Shown: positions 9,088 to 16,379, numbered from the stretch's first letter. The stretch: DNA of 36,175 nucleotides from Limosilactobacillus kribbianus (GCF_026413145.1 NZ_JAOVYZ010000016.1:1-36175), one strand, 5' to 3'. Notes: a model not told the origin generated them from the sequence alone. A program made the numbers and translations.

Positions 9088-10179
9088 ATGATTCATGAAA
9101 TTAAGACCGTCTCAAACTACATCGAAGAGATCGAAAAACTGATCAATACTAAAAAACACAACTATTACTTTCGTGGGCAAGACGATGCCTTCTCCAACAC
9201 CCTGCCCGCCGTTTTTCGGAACCGGAAACTCCTCGACAACGAGGACAACATGTTTAACGACTTCTTGATGACCGACCCGCAGCTCTTCGAAAAGTGCCGG
9301 ACGAACTTTGAACGGCTCGCCTTGATGGAGCACTACCACCTGCCGACGCGACTGCTCGACGTCAGCAGCAATCCCCTGATCGCCCTCTTCTTTGCCGTCA
9401 AGGGCGGCCAGGGAAACGGCGAGGTTTACGTTTATAAGGACCAGCCCAACCGCGACAAGCTGGCGAAAATGCTTGACCACCAAGGTTGGCCGAACCTGAT
9501 TGAGGAGTACGACGCTAAGATCGGCTCAACCTACCATAATTATTTTAAGAAGAACGCTTTTTCCAACGAAATGCAGCTGGAGTCCTCCCTCGCCCGCCAG
9601 TCGATGGCCGACAAGAGCTCCTTTTTCCAAACCCTCAAGCGCTTCTACGAGCTGGATAATCGGTACATTGCCAAGCAGCACAAGCTCTGGAGCCAGAGCT
9701 ATTTCAGCTATTTTGAAGACAAAGCCGCCAGTCACTTCATCGACTTTAAACGGGACCTGCAGACGATTCCCTTCCTGCGCCTGTTTGAAGAGGCCAAGCG
9801 GGACATCCCCAGTTTTGCCAACAAGCTGAACCCACTGGAATTGATCGTTCCCAAGATCGTTAACAGCACGCGGATGAGCCGCCGGATGGAAAACCAGCAG
9901 GGACTCTTCCTCTTCGTGCCCTTCATCGGCGACGAGTACGACCAGTCGGTGACGATTGACTACGCCGAGGTCGAGCACCGCGCCCAGCTGGCGATCGATG
10001 TTTTGAGTCTCTATAATTCCGATAATCCCGACGAAAAAGAGAAGTACATCATCCCCGTCCAGTACAAGCACGGCATCTTGGACGAGCTGGCTAAACTCGG
10101 GATCGACTACAGCTTCATCTATCCCGAGGACCACACCAAGAAGGCCGAGCTAATCAAGAATAAGTACCTCGAATTATAA
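9088..10179 (+). CDS. FRG domain-containing protein
   Basis: The 363-residue protein has HNYYFRGQDDAFSNTLPAVFR near residues 26-46, the FRG signature, followed by LMEHYHLPTRLLDVSSNPLIALFFA, also typical of FRG proteins (about residues 85-110). ATG at 9088 follows AAAGGGGAAGAG, and a TATACT -10 lies at 9033-9038. The remaining two thirds is a helical region without a recognised domain. The biochemical role of FRG proteins is not known; some sit in defence or mobile loci. Here it is a single gene with normal base composition and no toxin, nuclease or phage gene next to it. Confidence 0.85.
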   Translation: MIHEIKTVSNYIEEIEKLINTKKHNYYFRGQDDAFSNTLPAVFRNRKLLDNEDNMFNDFLMTDPQLFEKCRTNFERLALMEHYHLPTRLLDVSSNPLIALFFAVKGGQGNGEVYVYKDQPNRDKLAKMLDHQGWPNLIEEYDAKIGSTYHNYFKKNAFSNEMQLESSLARQSMADKSSFFQTLKRFYELDNRYIAKQHKLWSQSYFSYFEDKAASHFIDFKRDLQTIPFLRLFEEAKRDIPSFANKLNPLELIVPKIVNSTRMSRRMENQQGLFLFVPFIGDEYDQSVTIDYAEVEHRAQLAIDVLSLYNSDNPDEKEKYIIPVQYKHGILDELAKLGIDYSFIYPEDHTKKAELIKNKYLEL

Positions 10180-10213
10180 GTGGGACGCATGACCGACGAT
10201 TTGGAATGGGCAT

Positions 10214-10242
10214 TTAACATTTCGCCCGGCGCACCCTAGAAT
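10214..10242 (+). promoter_or_regulatory. Promoter of the DUF915 hydrolase gene
   Basis: TTAACA at 10214-10219 and TAGAAT at 10237-10242 are separated by exactly 17 bases, a good sigma-A promoter. The start codon lies 50 bases downstream, after a GGAAGGAGACC ribosome binding site. Confidence 0.75.
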
Positions 10243-10292
10243 GGGGACGAATTAAACTGATCAACCCTGATTCCGGGAAGGAGACCCTTTTC

Positions 10293-11156
10293 ATGCGTCG
10301 TCGTTTTGCTACTGTTCTCGTCATTATTGTTATCGTCGTTGCGCTCGGGGGGCTGACCGTCTGGCATCGCGCCCAGGCAGCCAAGCAATACGTTCAGTCG
10401 AACGTTCCCACCATCTTTGTCCACGGTTGGGGCAGCAGTGCCAACGCTGAAACCAAGATGACCCACGCTGCCAAACGGGCCGGGGTCACTGATACAATTG
10501 TCCGGGCCAACGTTGCCAAAAACGGCAAGGTAACATTTAACCACACCATCCCGGCGCACGCGATCAACCCGATCGTCGAGGTCAACTTGGCTGACAACAA
10601 GCTAAGCGCCTACAAGCACGACTATGTCACCGGCTACAAGCACGGCGGCACCTACGTCAAAAACGTCGTCCTAGCGCTGGAAAAACAGCACCACTATGCC
10701 GCCATCAACCTCGTCGGCCATTCGATGGGCAACCTGGAGATCATCAATTACATCAACGACAATGGCAACAATGACCAGTTGCCAAAGATTAACCACCTCG
10801 TCGCGATTGCCGGCCACTACAATGGCTTTGTCGGGCAAAAGACCGCCACCAGCCGGGTCGATCCCAAAACCGGCAAGCCAACGCGCGCGGATGCCACTTT
10901 CAAACCACTTCTGCGACTGCGGCATACCTTCCCCACCAACACGCGGGTGCTGAACATTTACGGTGACATGGAGGACGGCTCCCATTCCGACGGCGACGTT
11001 CCGGTTAATTCGGCCAAGACGCTCAAATACCTGGTCGCCGGTCGCGCTAAATCCTACCGAGAAGTGGAGATTAAGGGCAAGGACGCCCAGCACAGCAAGC
11101 TCCACAACAACGATCAGGTCAACCGCGAACTGATCAACTTCCTCTGGCACAAATAA
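10293..11156 (+). CDS. DUF915-type alpha/beta hydrolase, membrane-anchored or secreted
   Basis: The 287-residue protein starts with MRRR and a hydrophobic helix (residues 6-25), which acts as an uncleaved anchor or signal peptide. PTIFVHGWGSSA (about 40-50) is the oxyanion-hole region, and NLVGHSMGN (about 139-147) is the GxSxG nucleophile elbow. A late acidic residue (YGDMEDGSHSDG) and a His near the end (AQHSKLH) complete a probable Ser-Asp-His triad. This family is common in lactobacilli; substrates are unknown, although esterase activity on surface or extracellular lipids is likely. It is followed by a terminator and then a small secreted protein. Confidence 0.88.
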   Translation: MRRRFATVLVIIVIVVALGGLTVWHRAQAAKQYVQSNVPTIFVHGWGSSANAETKMTHAAKRAGVTDTIVRANVAKNGKVTFNHTIPAHAINPIVEVNLADNKLSAYKHDYVTGYKHGGTYVKNVVLALEKQHHYAAINLVGHSMGNLEIINYINDNGNNDQLPKINHLVAIAGHYNGFVGQKTATSRVDPKTGKPTRADATFKPLLRLRHTFPTNTRVLNIYGDMEDGSHSDGDVPVNSAKTLKYLVAGRAKSYREVEIKGKDAQHSKLHNNDQVNRELINFLWHK

Positions 11157-11165
11157 TTTTGAAGG

Positions 11166-11200
11166 ACCATCCGGCTTAGCTTCGAGCTGGTGGTTTTTTT
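11166..11200 (+). terminator. Terminator after the DUF915 hydrolase
   Basis: ACCA-T-CCGGCT pairs with AGCTGG-TGGT (10 bp with one bulged T), followed by a run of seven T on the plus strand. Confidence 0.85.
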
Positions 11201-11240
11201 GTTACAATGGAGAAAACGAAGTGGAAAGGGGACTTGGAAA

Positions 11241-11756
11241 ATGCGGCACGTTGAGAAAGCTTTATTGATCATACTGGCAGTGGTGACGGGGCTGGCAATC
11301 GCCGGGCACGGCCAGGCCGCGACCCTGAAGCAGCCGCGAAGCCAAACCTACCAGGTCACCTACATCAACGCCAACGCCTATCAGACCAAGCACCAGTACG
11401 CCCTTTTCAACCGGGCCGGCCGGGTCACTTACGTCAACGTCGAGGATTTCGACCAGTCCGGCAGCCCGTTCGTCGACAGCCAGGCAAGCAAGGAACAGGC
11501 CCGAGCGCCCCATCTCCTGCAACGCTACGTTTCCTCAGCCACGGCCCTCAACCGGGTGGCAACGCAGCGTGGTTTCCAAGCTTGGGCGCACAATCGGGTG
11601 CGGATCCATAACCAATTAATCACCCAGGCGGCTACTGGCAAGGTCAGTCAGGTCACTAGCACCGGCTTCACCGTCACCTACCCGACCAAGTCAAAGGTTC
11701 CCTACGCCACCGTCCAATTCAAGCTGGCCCCAGATAAGTACCAAGTTAAACATTGA
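11241..11756 (+). CDS. Small secreted protein of unknown function
   Basis: The 171-residue protein has a typical Sec signal peptide: MRHVEK, a hydrophobic core (ALLIILAVVTGLAIAG), then a likely cut near GQA-AT at about residue 28. ATG at 11241 follows GTGGAAAGGGGAC. The mature part is about 140 residues, basic, without cysteines, and has Tyr-rich strands (YQVTYINANAYQ, VTYVNVEDF). No known domain is recognised. It follows the DUF915 hydrolase but is separated from it by a terminator, so it is probably transcribed from its own start (TACAAT at 11203-11208). Confidence 0.75.
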   Translation: MRHVEKALLIILAVVTGLAIAGHGQAATLKQPRSQTYQVTYINANAYQTKHQYALFNRAGRVTYVNVEDFDQSGSPFVDSQASKEQARAPHLLQRYVSSATALNRVATQRGFQAWAHNRVRIHNQLITQAATGKVSQVTSTGFTVTYPTKSKVPYATVQFKLAPDKYQVKH

Positions 11757-11760
11757 CGAA

Positions 11761-11795
11761 AACTACCCACGACTGGATTGCAGTCGTGGGTAGTT
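11761..11795. terminator. Bidirectional terminator between the secreted protein and the MazG-like gene
   Basis: A perfect 15-bp stem (AACTACCCACGACTG / CAGTCGTGGGTAGTT) with a five-base loop is flanked by A and T runs, so it can end the converging genes on both strands. Confidence 0.92.
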
Positions 11796-11797
11796 TT

Positions 11798-12118
11798 TTA
11801 CTCTAAATGCCAGCGCTTCTTTAGCTTATCCTCGCTGAATTGCAGCAGCTCTTCACCGCTGACGCCGTACTTGTCGGCCAAGATCAGCACCTGGTCGATG
11901 ATGTCGGCCATCTCTTCGCGAAGGTTGTATTCCTTCTCGGCCGTCGTCGCCGTCTTTTCACCAGGATGGGAACGGCCGATCTCAATCGCGCGGACCGCCC
12001 GCGCCAGTTCGCCCTCCTCTTCGGTGATAAAGTTCATCCGCTATTCCGGCGACAGTTCGTACCAGTGCTTGCTGCGGTAAAAGTCGCGCAGCCAGCGTTG
12101 GTGATCGTTAATCAGCAT
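11798..12118 (-). pseudogene. MazG-like nucleotide pyrophosphohydrolase, broken by TAG at codon 26
   Basis: Starting at ATG 12116-12118, after a perfect AAAGGAGTGGTTGAA ribosome binding site, the frame reads MLINDHQRWLRDFYRSKHW then YELSPE, then TAG (12041-12043), then RMNFITEEEGELARAV. The second part carries the MazG-type metal-binding pattern EExxE (ITEEEGE) and ExxxD (EEMADIID). A CAG-to-TAG change (Gln26) is the simplest explanation. The 79-residue C-terminal part could be restarted at ATG 12035-12037, two codons after the TAG, but the spacing-matched ribosome binding site there is weak. Intact relatives hydrolyse NTPs or dNTPs, often as house-cleaning enzymes. A sequencing error would also explain the stop. 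Confidence 0.75.
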
Positions 12119-12140
12119 TTCAACCACTCCTTTGGGCCCT

Positions 12141-12146
12141 ATTATA
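12141..12146 (-). promoter_or_regulatory. -10 box upstream of the MazG-like gene
   Basis: TATAAT on the minus strand lies 22 bases before the original ATG at 12118, between it and the AlaX-like stop. No clear -35 hexamer is present, so the gene may also be read through from the upstream operon. Confidence 0.5.
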
Positions 12147-12162
12147 CCCCGGGAGCGGGCGA

Positions 12163-13263
12163 TTAATAGGCCTGGATCAGGTCCTGAATCGGCAGTGCGG
12201 TGGTCCCGGTCACGATCTTGGGCGAACCGCCCCCGTTGACCTGGCCGAGCGCTTGAAACTTTGTCAGGATGTCCCGCGCCTTGCCGGCTGGTGAAACGAT
12301 CGCAAAGCTGGTCTGGTCGCCGAGTTCGGCAACCAATAGTTTGTCGGTCTTCACCTGCCGCAGCAACTGCGGTGCCAGCATCGACATGTCACCGGCGCTA
12401 TCAATTTGGACCTGGCTGACCGGTTGATCTTCCTCTAGAATTTGCTTGAGCTTAAAGGCCATCAACTCCTTTTTGAGGGCCTTGACCTGCTTTTTAAACT
12501 GCTTGTTTTTGGCGGCCAGCTCCTGGATTCCGGCGGTGACCTGATTTTCCTTTACGCTGAGCAGTTTAGCCGCCTGCTTCAGTTCCCGGTCGTCCTGCTT
12601 CAGGCGGTCGTTGGTCACCAGGTTGGTCGTGATGAAGATCTTGGTCCCGGCCGAAACCTTGGCCGTACCGAGAATGACGAAACTCTGGAGCTGGCCGGTA
12701 TGGTTGACGTGGCAGGTACCGCAGGGCTGGGTGTTGATGTCGCCAAAATGGACCAGCCGGACCTGCCCATACTTCCGGTAGGCGGGATCGGGGTAGTCGC
12801 TGCCGGCAACGTAGGTGAACGTGGTGGGAATGTCCTGGTGGATGACGTCATTCATCCACGCCTCAACGTCCGCCAGTTCCTCTTCACGGACCTGCTTGGC
12901 GTCGACGATGTACCACTCGTTGTGCGGGTCGGCATTCACCTCGACGATCTTGGCATTCTTGTCGGCATAGTAGCCGTCGAGGAGGTGAAAGGCACTCTGC
13001 ACGGTCGTGTTGATCCAGCGCGTCCGGGCATCAACCTGCATTTTGATCGGGTCGTGGAGCTCGCCGGCCACCTTGTGATAGAGGGTGTCGCCGTCCCACT
13101 TCAGGTCAACCACCGGCAGACCGTTGATCGTTCCGCGATCGGCCAGCTGCCCGCCCTTTTCACCGTAGAAGACGGTCTCATCAAAGGCGTAGTAGCCGTC
13201 TCGTTCATCCTTGATCTTGGTCGTGCAGGTTAGCTTTTCGAAATCATCGTAGTTCTTGTTCAT
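12163..13263 (-). CDS. AlaX-like alanyl-tRNA editing protein with DHHA1 domain
   Basis: This 366-residue protein resembles the editing half and C-terminal part of alanyl-tRNA synthetase without the aminoacylation domain. FYGEKGGQLADRG (about 28-42) is the AlaRS/AlaX barrel motif. SAFHLLDG and QPCGTCHVNHTG match the zinc site, a coiled coil follows (about 210-275), and VNGGGSPKIVTG near the end is the DHHA1 glycine motif. Such proteins hydrolyse mischarged tRNA(Ala), mainly Ser-tRNA(Ala). The first zinc His of HxxxH is replaced by Gln (TVQSAFH, codon CAG), while the second His and the C-x3-H pair remain, so activity may be altered. ATG 13261-13263 follows GAGGAGGAAGAACA. It is the last gene of the operon with the OCD-like and dehydratase genes. 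Confidence 0.82.
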   Translation of the reverse strand: MNKNYDDFEKLTCTTKIKDERDGYYAFDETVFYGEKGGQLADRGTINGLPVVDLKWDGDTLYHKVAGELHDPIKMQVDARTRWINTTVQSAFHLLDGYYADKNAKIVEVNADPHNEWYIVDAKQVREEELADVEAWMNDVIHQDIPTTFTYVAGSDYPDPAYRKYGQVRLVHFGDINTQPCGTCHVNHTGQLQSFVILGTAKVSAGTKIFITTNLVTNDRLKQDDRELKQAAKLLSVKENQVTAGIQELAAKNKQFKKQVKALKKELMAFKLKQILEEDQPVSQVQIDSAGDMSMLAPQLLRQVKTDKLLVAELGDQTSFAIVSPAGKARDILTKFQALGQVNGGGSPKIVTGTTALPIQDLIQAY

Positions 13264-13288
13264 TGTTCTTCCTCCTCTCGGGCATTTC

Positions 13289-14305
13289 CTATAGTTCCGC
13301 AGTGGTCCCAAGTGCTTTTTGATCCGCCAGGTCTAAGCACTTCTTGGCCGCAGCTAGGTCAAGCAGGGCCATCCCCACCGCGTCAAAAATCGTAATCTGC
13401 TGGTCATTGTCACGTCCTGTGGCCTTGCCAACCAGCAGGTCACCAATCTCACCAGCGATCTTTTCCTTGGTAATTACCCCGGTCTTAATTGGGATTTCCG
13501 ATTCACCGGTCGTGATGCAGTGTTCAAAATCATCAACAAAGACTTTGGCATCCTTGAAAAGCTGCGGATCAATCTCCTCTTTGCCTTCCGCATCCGCGCC
13601 AATGCACGAGAAGTGGGTCCCTGGCTTAACCCATTCCTTCTTGATGAGCGGCGTCATCGATGGGGTAACCGTAATAATAATATCACTGTCATGAACGTCA
13701 CTAGCCAGGTCAGGCGAGGCAGCAAATTCAACGTTGCTGGCATTAATCTGGAACTCATCCTGCAGGCGCTTGGCAATCGTGGCAATGAACTTTTGTGCAT
13801 TTTCCGGATGAAGGACATCCGCCACCGTCACCTTCTTTAGCTGCGGAAAGAGGGTCAGCGTCCCCGCAATCTGAAAGGCGGCCTGATTTCCGGCACCAAG
13901 GATCAGCAGCTTTTTGGAATCGGGGCGAGCCAGCAACTTGGCGCCGAGAGCCCCGGCCGCCCCGGTCCGAATCCCCGTAATGTAGGAACCATCAAGAATT
14001 CCCAGCGGTTCACCGGTCTGAGCGCTGAACACCACGATCATCCCCACCAGGTCGGGAAGGCCCTTCGCCGGATTGTCGCCGAAGAAGGAAACCGTCTTGT
14101 GCCCGTAGATTCCTAACTTTGGCAGATAACCGGACTTAATATCCATGTCCGCCTTACCGGGATTGAACGCGTAGAAAGTGGTAGGCCAAACAACCGTCTC
14201 ACCATTGCTTTTAGCAGCGTAGACCTGTTTGTTTTCCTCGATGATCGAGCCCATGTCCGTTACCGCTTGGATCTGCTCTTTCGTTAAAATCTTAAATTTT
14301 GCCAT
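13289..14305 (-). CDS. Ornithine cyclodeaminase/mu-crystallin family dehydrogenase
   Basis: The 338-residue protein has a substrate domain with MDIKSGYLPK and the conserved GILDGSYITGIRTGAAGALG (about 105-124), followed by a Rossmann fold with LLILGAGNQAAFQ (about 132-144). This order is that of the ornithine cyclodeaminase family, which also includes alanine dehydrogenases, ketimine reductases and SbnB. The exact substrate cannot be read from sequence. ATG 14303-14305 follows AAGGAGTGAGAATC; a GTG three codons earlier is less well placed. It lies 19 bases after the dehydratase and 25 bases before the AlaX-like gene, so the three are co-transcribed. Confidence 0.85.
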   Translation of the reverse strand: MAKFKILTKEQIQAVTDMGSIIEENKQVYAAKSNGETVVWPTTFYAFNPGKADMDIKSGYLPKLGIYGHKTVSFFGDNPAKGLPDLVGMIVVFSAQTGEPLGILDGSYITGIRTGAAGALGAKLLARPDSKKLLILGAGNQAAFQIAGTLTLFPQLKKVTVADVLHPENAQKFIATIAKRLQDEFQINASNVEFAASPDLASDVHDSDIIITVTPSMTPLIKKEWVKPGTHFSCIGADAEGKEEIDPQLFKDAKVFVDDFEHCITTGESEIPIKTGVITKEKIAGEIGDLLVGKATGRDNDQQITIFDAVGMALLDLAAAKKCLDLADQKALGTTAEL

Positions 14306-14324
14306 GATTCTCACTCCTTCTTAG

Positions 14325-15305
14325 TTAAAACTGCTTATACTTCGTCATCAGATCGGTCAAAAGGTCGCCGTCAATGTTGCCACCCGAGATCACGAGCGCA
14401 ATGTTCTTACCGCCGATCCGGTCCCCATACTCCTGAACCGCCGCAATCGTCATGCAGCTAGACGGCTCCGCGATAAACTTTTCTTCCCGGGCCATGAAGC
14501 TGGTTGCCTTGCCGATTGCGTCTTCGGAAACGACGATCAAATCGTCCAGGTAGTTTTTCAGGATCTTGTAGGAGAGGGCCCCCACCCCGCCGATCACCGC
14601 GTCACACATCGATGGTTTGGAAGGATAGTCCGCATAAAAGTGATTGTCTTCATATGATTTAGCCATCGCCGGGCACGCTGCGGTTTGAACACCGACAATC
14701 CGAACATTGGGGTTGAGATGCTTCGCGGCGACCGCCGTTCCGGTGATCAGGCCGCCGCCACCGATTGGAACAACGATCGTATCAATCGCCGGATTCTGCT
14801 TTATAATCTCCAAGCCAACGGTTCCTTGGCCACCATAGATTTTGAAGTCGTCGTAGTAGGCATCGATGTAGGTCATCTCGTGGTCATTAATGTACTGCAT
14901 CCCTAACTTATGGGCTTCGTCGTAATCCTTACCCATCAGCATCACCTTTGCGCCAAAGTACTTGATCTTGTCGATCTTACTTTGCGGTGCCGTTTTTGGA
15001 ACAATCACCACGGTATTTTGAATGCCCAGCAGGGACGAAGCATAGCTGACTGAGCTGCCGTGATTCCCGGAAGAAATCGTCGCAACCCCCTTTTTCTTTT
15101 GCTCCGGAGTCAGCGTTAGCATTTTGTTGAGTGCCCCTCTGATCTTGAAGCTCTTTGCCCGTTGCATTGATTCGAGTTTGAAGAAATACTTCTGATCCTT
15201 GTCGCCTAGGTAGTACGATTGAACCAGTGGGGTTGTCGGTACGTACGGGTGGATCCGCTTGTATGCGGCTGCTACTTCGTTGAAATTAAATTCTTGTTCT
15301 GTCAT
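14325..15305 (-). CDS. PLP-dependent threonine/serine dehydratase, short form without ACT domain
   Basis: The 326-residue enzyme has the fold-type II PLP lysine in AKSFKIRGALNKM (about residues 49-61), the substrate loop SSGNHGSSV (about 80-88) and the phosphate-binding loop PIGGGGLITG (about 176-185). The C-terminal SGGNIDG motif is also typical. It deaminates L-threonine to 2-oxobutyrate and/or L-serine to pyruvate; serine racemase-like activity is a possible alternative. The length lacks the regulatory ACT domain of biosynthetic IlvA, pointing to a catabolic or specialised role. ATG 15303-15305 follows AGGAGGTTTTTTCTG. It is first in an operon with the OCD-like and AlaX-like genes, behind a leader with a terminator-like hairpin. 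Confidence 0.88.
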   Translation of the reverse strand: MTEQEFNFNEVAAAYKRIHPYVPTTPLVQSYYLGDKDQKYFFKLESMQRAKSFKIRGALNKMLTLTPEQKKKGVATISSGNHGSSVSYASSLLGIQNTVVIVPKTAPQSKIDKIKYFGAKVMLMGKDYDEAHKLGMQYINDHEMTYIDAYYDDFKIYGGQGTVGLEIIKQNPAIDTIVVPIGGGGLITGTAVAAKHLNPNVRIVGVQTAACPAMAKSYEDNHFYADYPSKPSMCDAVIGGVGALSYKILKNYLDDLIVVSEDAIGKATSFMAREEKFIAEPSSCMTIAAVQEYGDRIGGKNIALVISGGNIDGDLLTDLMTKYKQF

Positions 15306-15331
15306 CAGAAAAAACCTCCTAGTACGCAAAA

Positions 15332-15389
15332 AGCACCCAACCCTATTTCTCTTCCGTTCGAAAGCCCTAACGAAATAAGGTTGAGTGCT
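15332..15389 (-). terminator. Terminator-like hairpin in the leader of the dehydratase operon (candidate attenuator)
   Basis: On the minus strand an 18-bp stem (arms 15372-15389 and 15332-15349, two G-U pairs, no mismatch) encloses a 22-base loop and is followed by TTTTTGCG. It lies downstream of the operon's promoter and ends about 10 bases before the dehydratase ribosome binding site. The position inside the 5' leader, with no gene on this strand between promoter and hairpin, fits a conditional attenuator. A smaller hairpin (15396-15415) precedes it. No T-box sequence or known riboswitch core was recognised. Confidence 0.7.
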
Positions 15390-15438
15390 ATTATTCCCAG
15401 TTCCGGGGAACCAGGTAGCGTATTTATTTGTTGCTAAT

Positions 15439-15467
15439 ATTCTAGCACAATTAAGAATGGATGTAAA
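15439..15467 (-). promoter_or_regulatory. Promoter of the dehydratase-OCD-AlaX operon
   Basis: On the minus strand TTTACA (15462-15467) and TAGAAT (15439-15444) are separated by exactly 17 bases. The expected start near 15432 gives a leader of about 127 bases before the ATG at 15305. Confidence 0.8.
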
Positions 15468-15518
15468 CGTTTGGAATCAAATTTTGTTTAATCAACTTTC
15501 GCCAATCTACTCTCAATC

Positions 15519-16175
15519 CTAGTACCAGGCCGGTTTGTCGCCGTCCGTTCCCGGCTTGTCGACCCCGAAGTCTTTGCGTGCATACGGTGCCGGATCGTCG
15601 ATGATCTTGGCGACAAAGTTCCCGATCGACTTCCGCGAAACTTCGGTCCCCTTAAAGGCCTCGCCACGCTCCGTGGTCTCATAGTCGACCTCGTCCTTGT
15701 TGGTCAACCAGGCCGGACGAATAATCGTGTAGTCCAAGTCGGAAGCGGAAATCACGTCCGCGGCCTTGCGGTAGGTGCCGAGGTAGCTGTCCTCCTGGCC
15801 GCCACCAAGCTCGGCATTATTCCATTCGCCAAACTTGCCGGGAACCTCGTCGTAGATTCCGATCGAAGAAATCCAGACCAGCTGCTTAACGTTATTCTCG
15901 TCCATCGCTGATACAATGTTTTTGGCCTGCTGTTCGATCTCTGGGTTCCGCAAATTAGCGTAAACAACATCGGCCATCTCAACGGCGGCACCCAATTCAC
16001 CGACGTTCAACGTATCACCCTTAATCACCGTTTCACGCTGATCATCAACGTGCTTCAAGTTTTGGGGATGACGCGTATACAGTAACAGGTGATCGTCGCC
16101 GTTCTTCAACAGCGCATCAATCGCGTGTCCAGCAATTTTACCAGTCGCGCCGAGAATCAGTACTTGCTTTGTCAT
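15519..16175 (-). CDS. NAD(P)-binding SDR/NmrA-like oxidoreductase
   Basis: The 218-residue protein starts MTKQVLILGATGKIAGHAID, the GxxGxxG dinucleotide site of atypical short-chain dehydrogenases. It continues with VWISSIGIYDE at the active-site strand and DYTIIRPAWLTNKDE, the conserved IIRP motif of NAD(P)H-binding YwnB/NmrA-like proteins. ATG 16173-16175 follows AAGAAGGAAGGA. It is transcribed away from an HxlR regulator (16380), and a long palindrome lies between them, so it is probably repressed by that regulator in response to electrophiles or oxidants (inference from known HxlR/oxidoreductase pairs). Substrate unknown. Confidence 0.87.
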   Translation of the reverse strand: MTKQVLILGATGKIAGHAIDALLKNGDDHLLLYTRHPQNLKHVDDQRETVIKGDTLNVGELGAAVEMADVVYANLRNPEIEQQAKNIVSAMDENNVKQLVWISSIGIYDEVPGKFGEWNNAELGGGQEDSYLGTYRKAADVISASDLDYTIIRPAWLTNKDEVDYETTERGEAFKGTEVSRKSIGNFVAKIIDDPAPYARKDFGVDKPGTDGDKPAWY

Positions 16176-16221
16176 AAATAATCCTTCCTTCTTAATTAAA
16201 TTCCCTTGGCTTACGATACCT

Positions 16222-16227
16222 AGTATA
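16222..16227 (-). promoter_or_regulatory. -10 box of the SDR gene
   Basis: TATACT on the minus strand lies 46 bases before the SDR start at 16175. The best -35 candidate (TTTTAA, 17 bases upstream) is weak and lies next to the palindrome at 16251-16294. Confidence 0.5.
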
Positions 16228-16250
16228 CTTGCCCCGCTAACTTATTAAAA

Positions 16251-16294
16251 GTAAATACTTGCCGGTAAGGTAGTTACCCACCGGTAAGATTTAC
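16251..16294. promoter_or_regulatory. 44-bp imperfect palindrome, candidate HxlR operator
   Basis: The left arm GTAAATACTTGCCGGTAAGG and the reverse complement of the right arm (GTAAATCTTACCGGTGGGTA) match at most positions, with one inserted A. The core CCGGTAAG also occurs twice in direct orientation. It sits between the divergent SDR and HxlR genes, beside both promoters, as expected for a shared operator. Binding is inference. Confidence 0.65.
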
Positions 16295-16342
16295 CTGACC
16301 CGGGGGCGGTTCGGGAAATTAAATTTTTTTGGCAAAGCTTGC

Positions 16343-16348
16343 TATAAT
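16343..16348 (+). promoter_or_regulatory. Extended -10 promoter of the HxlR regulator
   Basis: TTGCTATAAT gives a TGnTATAAT extended -10 box, 32 bases before the ATG at 16380. No strong -35 is visible. This placement excludes translation from in-frame codons further upstream. Confidence 0.65.
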
Positions 16349-16379
16349 GGACTTAGCATTTCACAAGGAAGGTGAACAG

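Noticed and set aside
9112-10134. Minus-strand frames opposite the FRG gene and similar long antisense frames opposite alaX, pepC and pepN
   Set aside because: They lack ribosome binding sites and known motifs, and follow the third-position GC pattern of the real gene on the other strand.
8950-10179. A 46-codon longer start for the FRG protein
   Set aside because: The extension crosses the upstream intergenic and promoter-like region, and the ATG at 9088 has a good ribosome binding site and matches the domain start.
15332-15389. T-box riboswitch in front of the dehydratase operon
   Set aside because: The leader is too short (about 127 bases), and no T-box sequence of the GGTGGNACCGCG type is present. 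I keep only a terminator-like attenuator.
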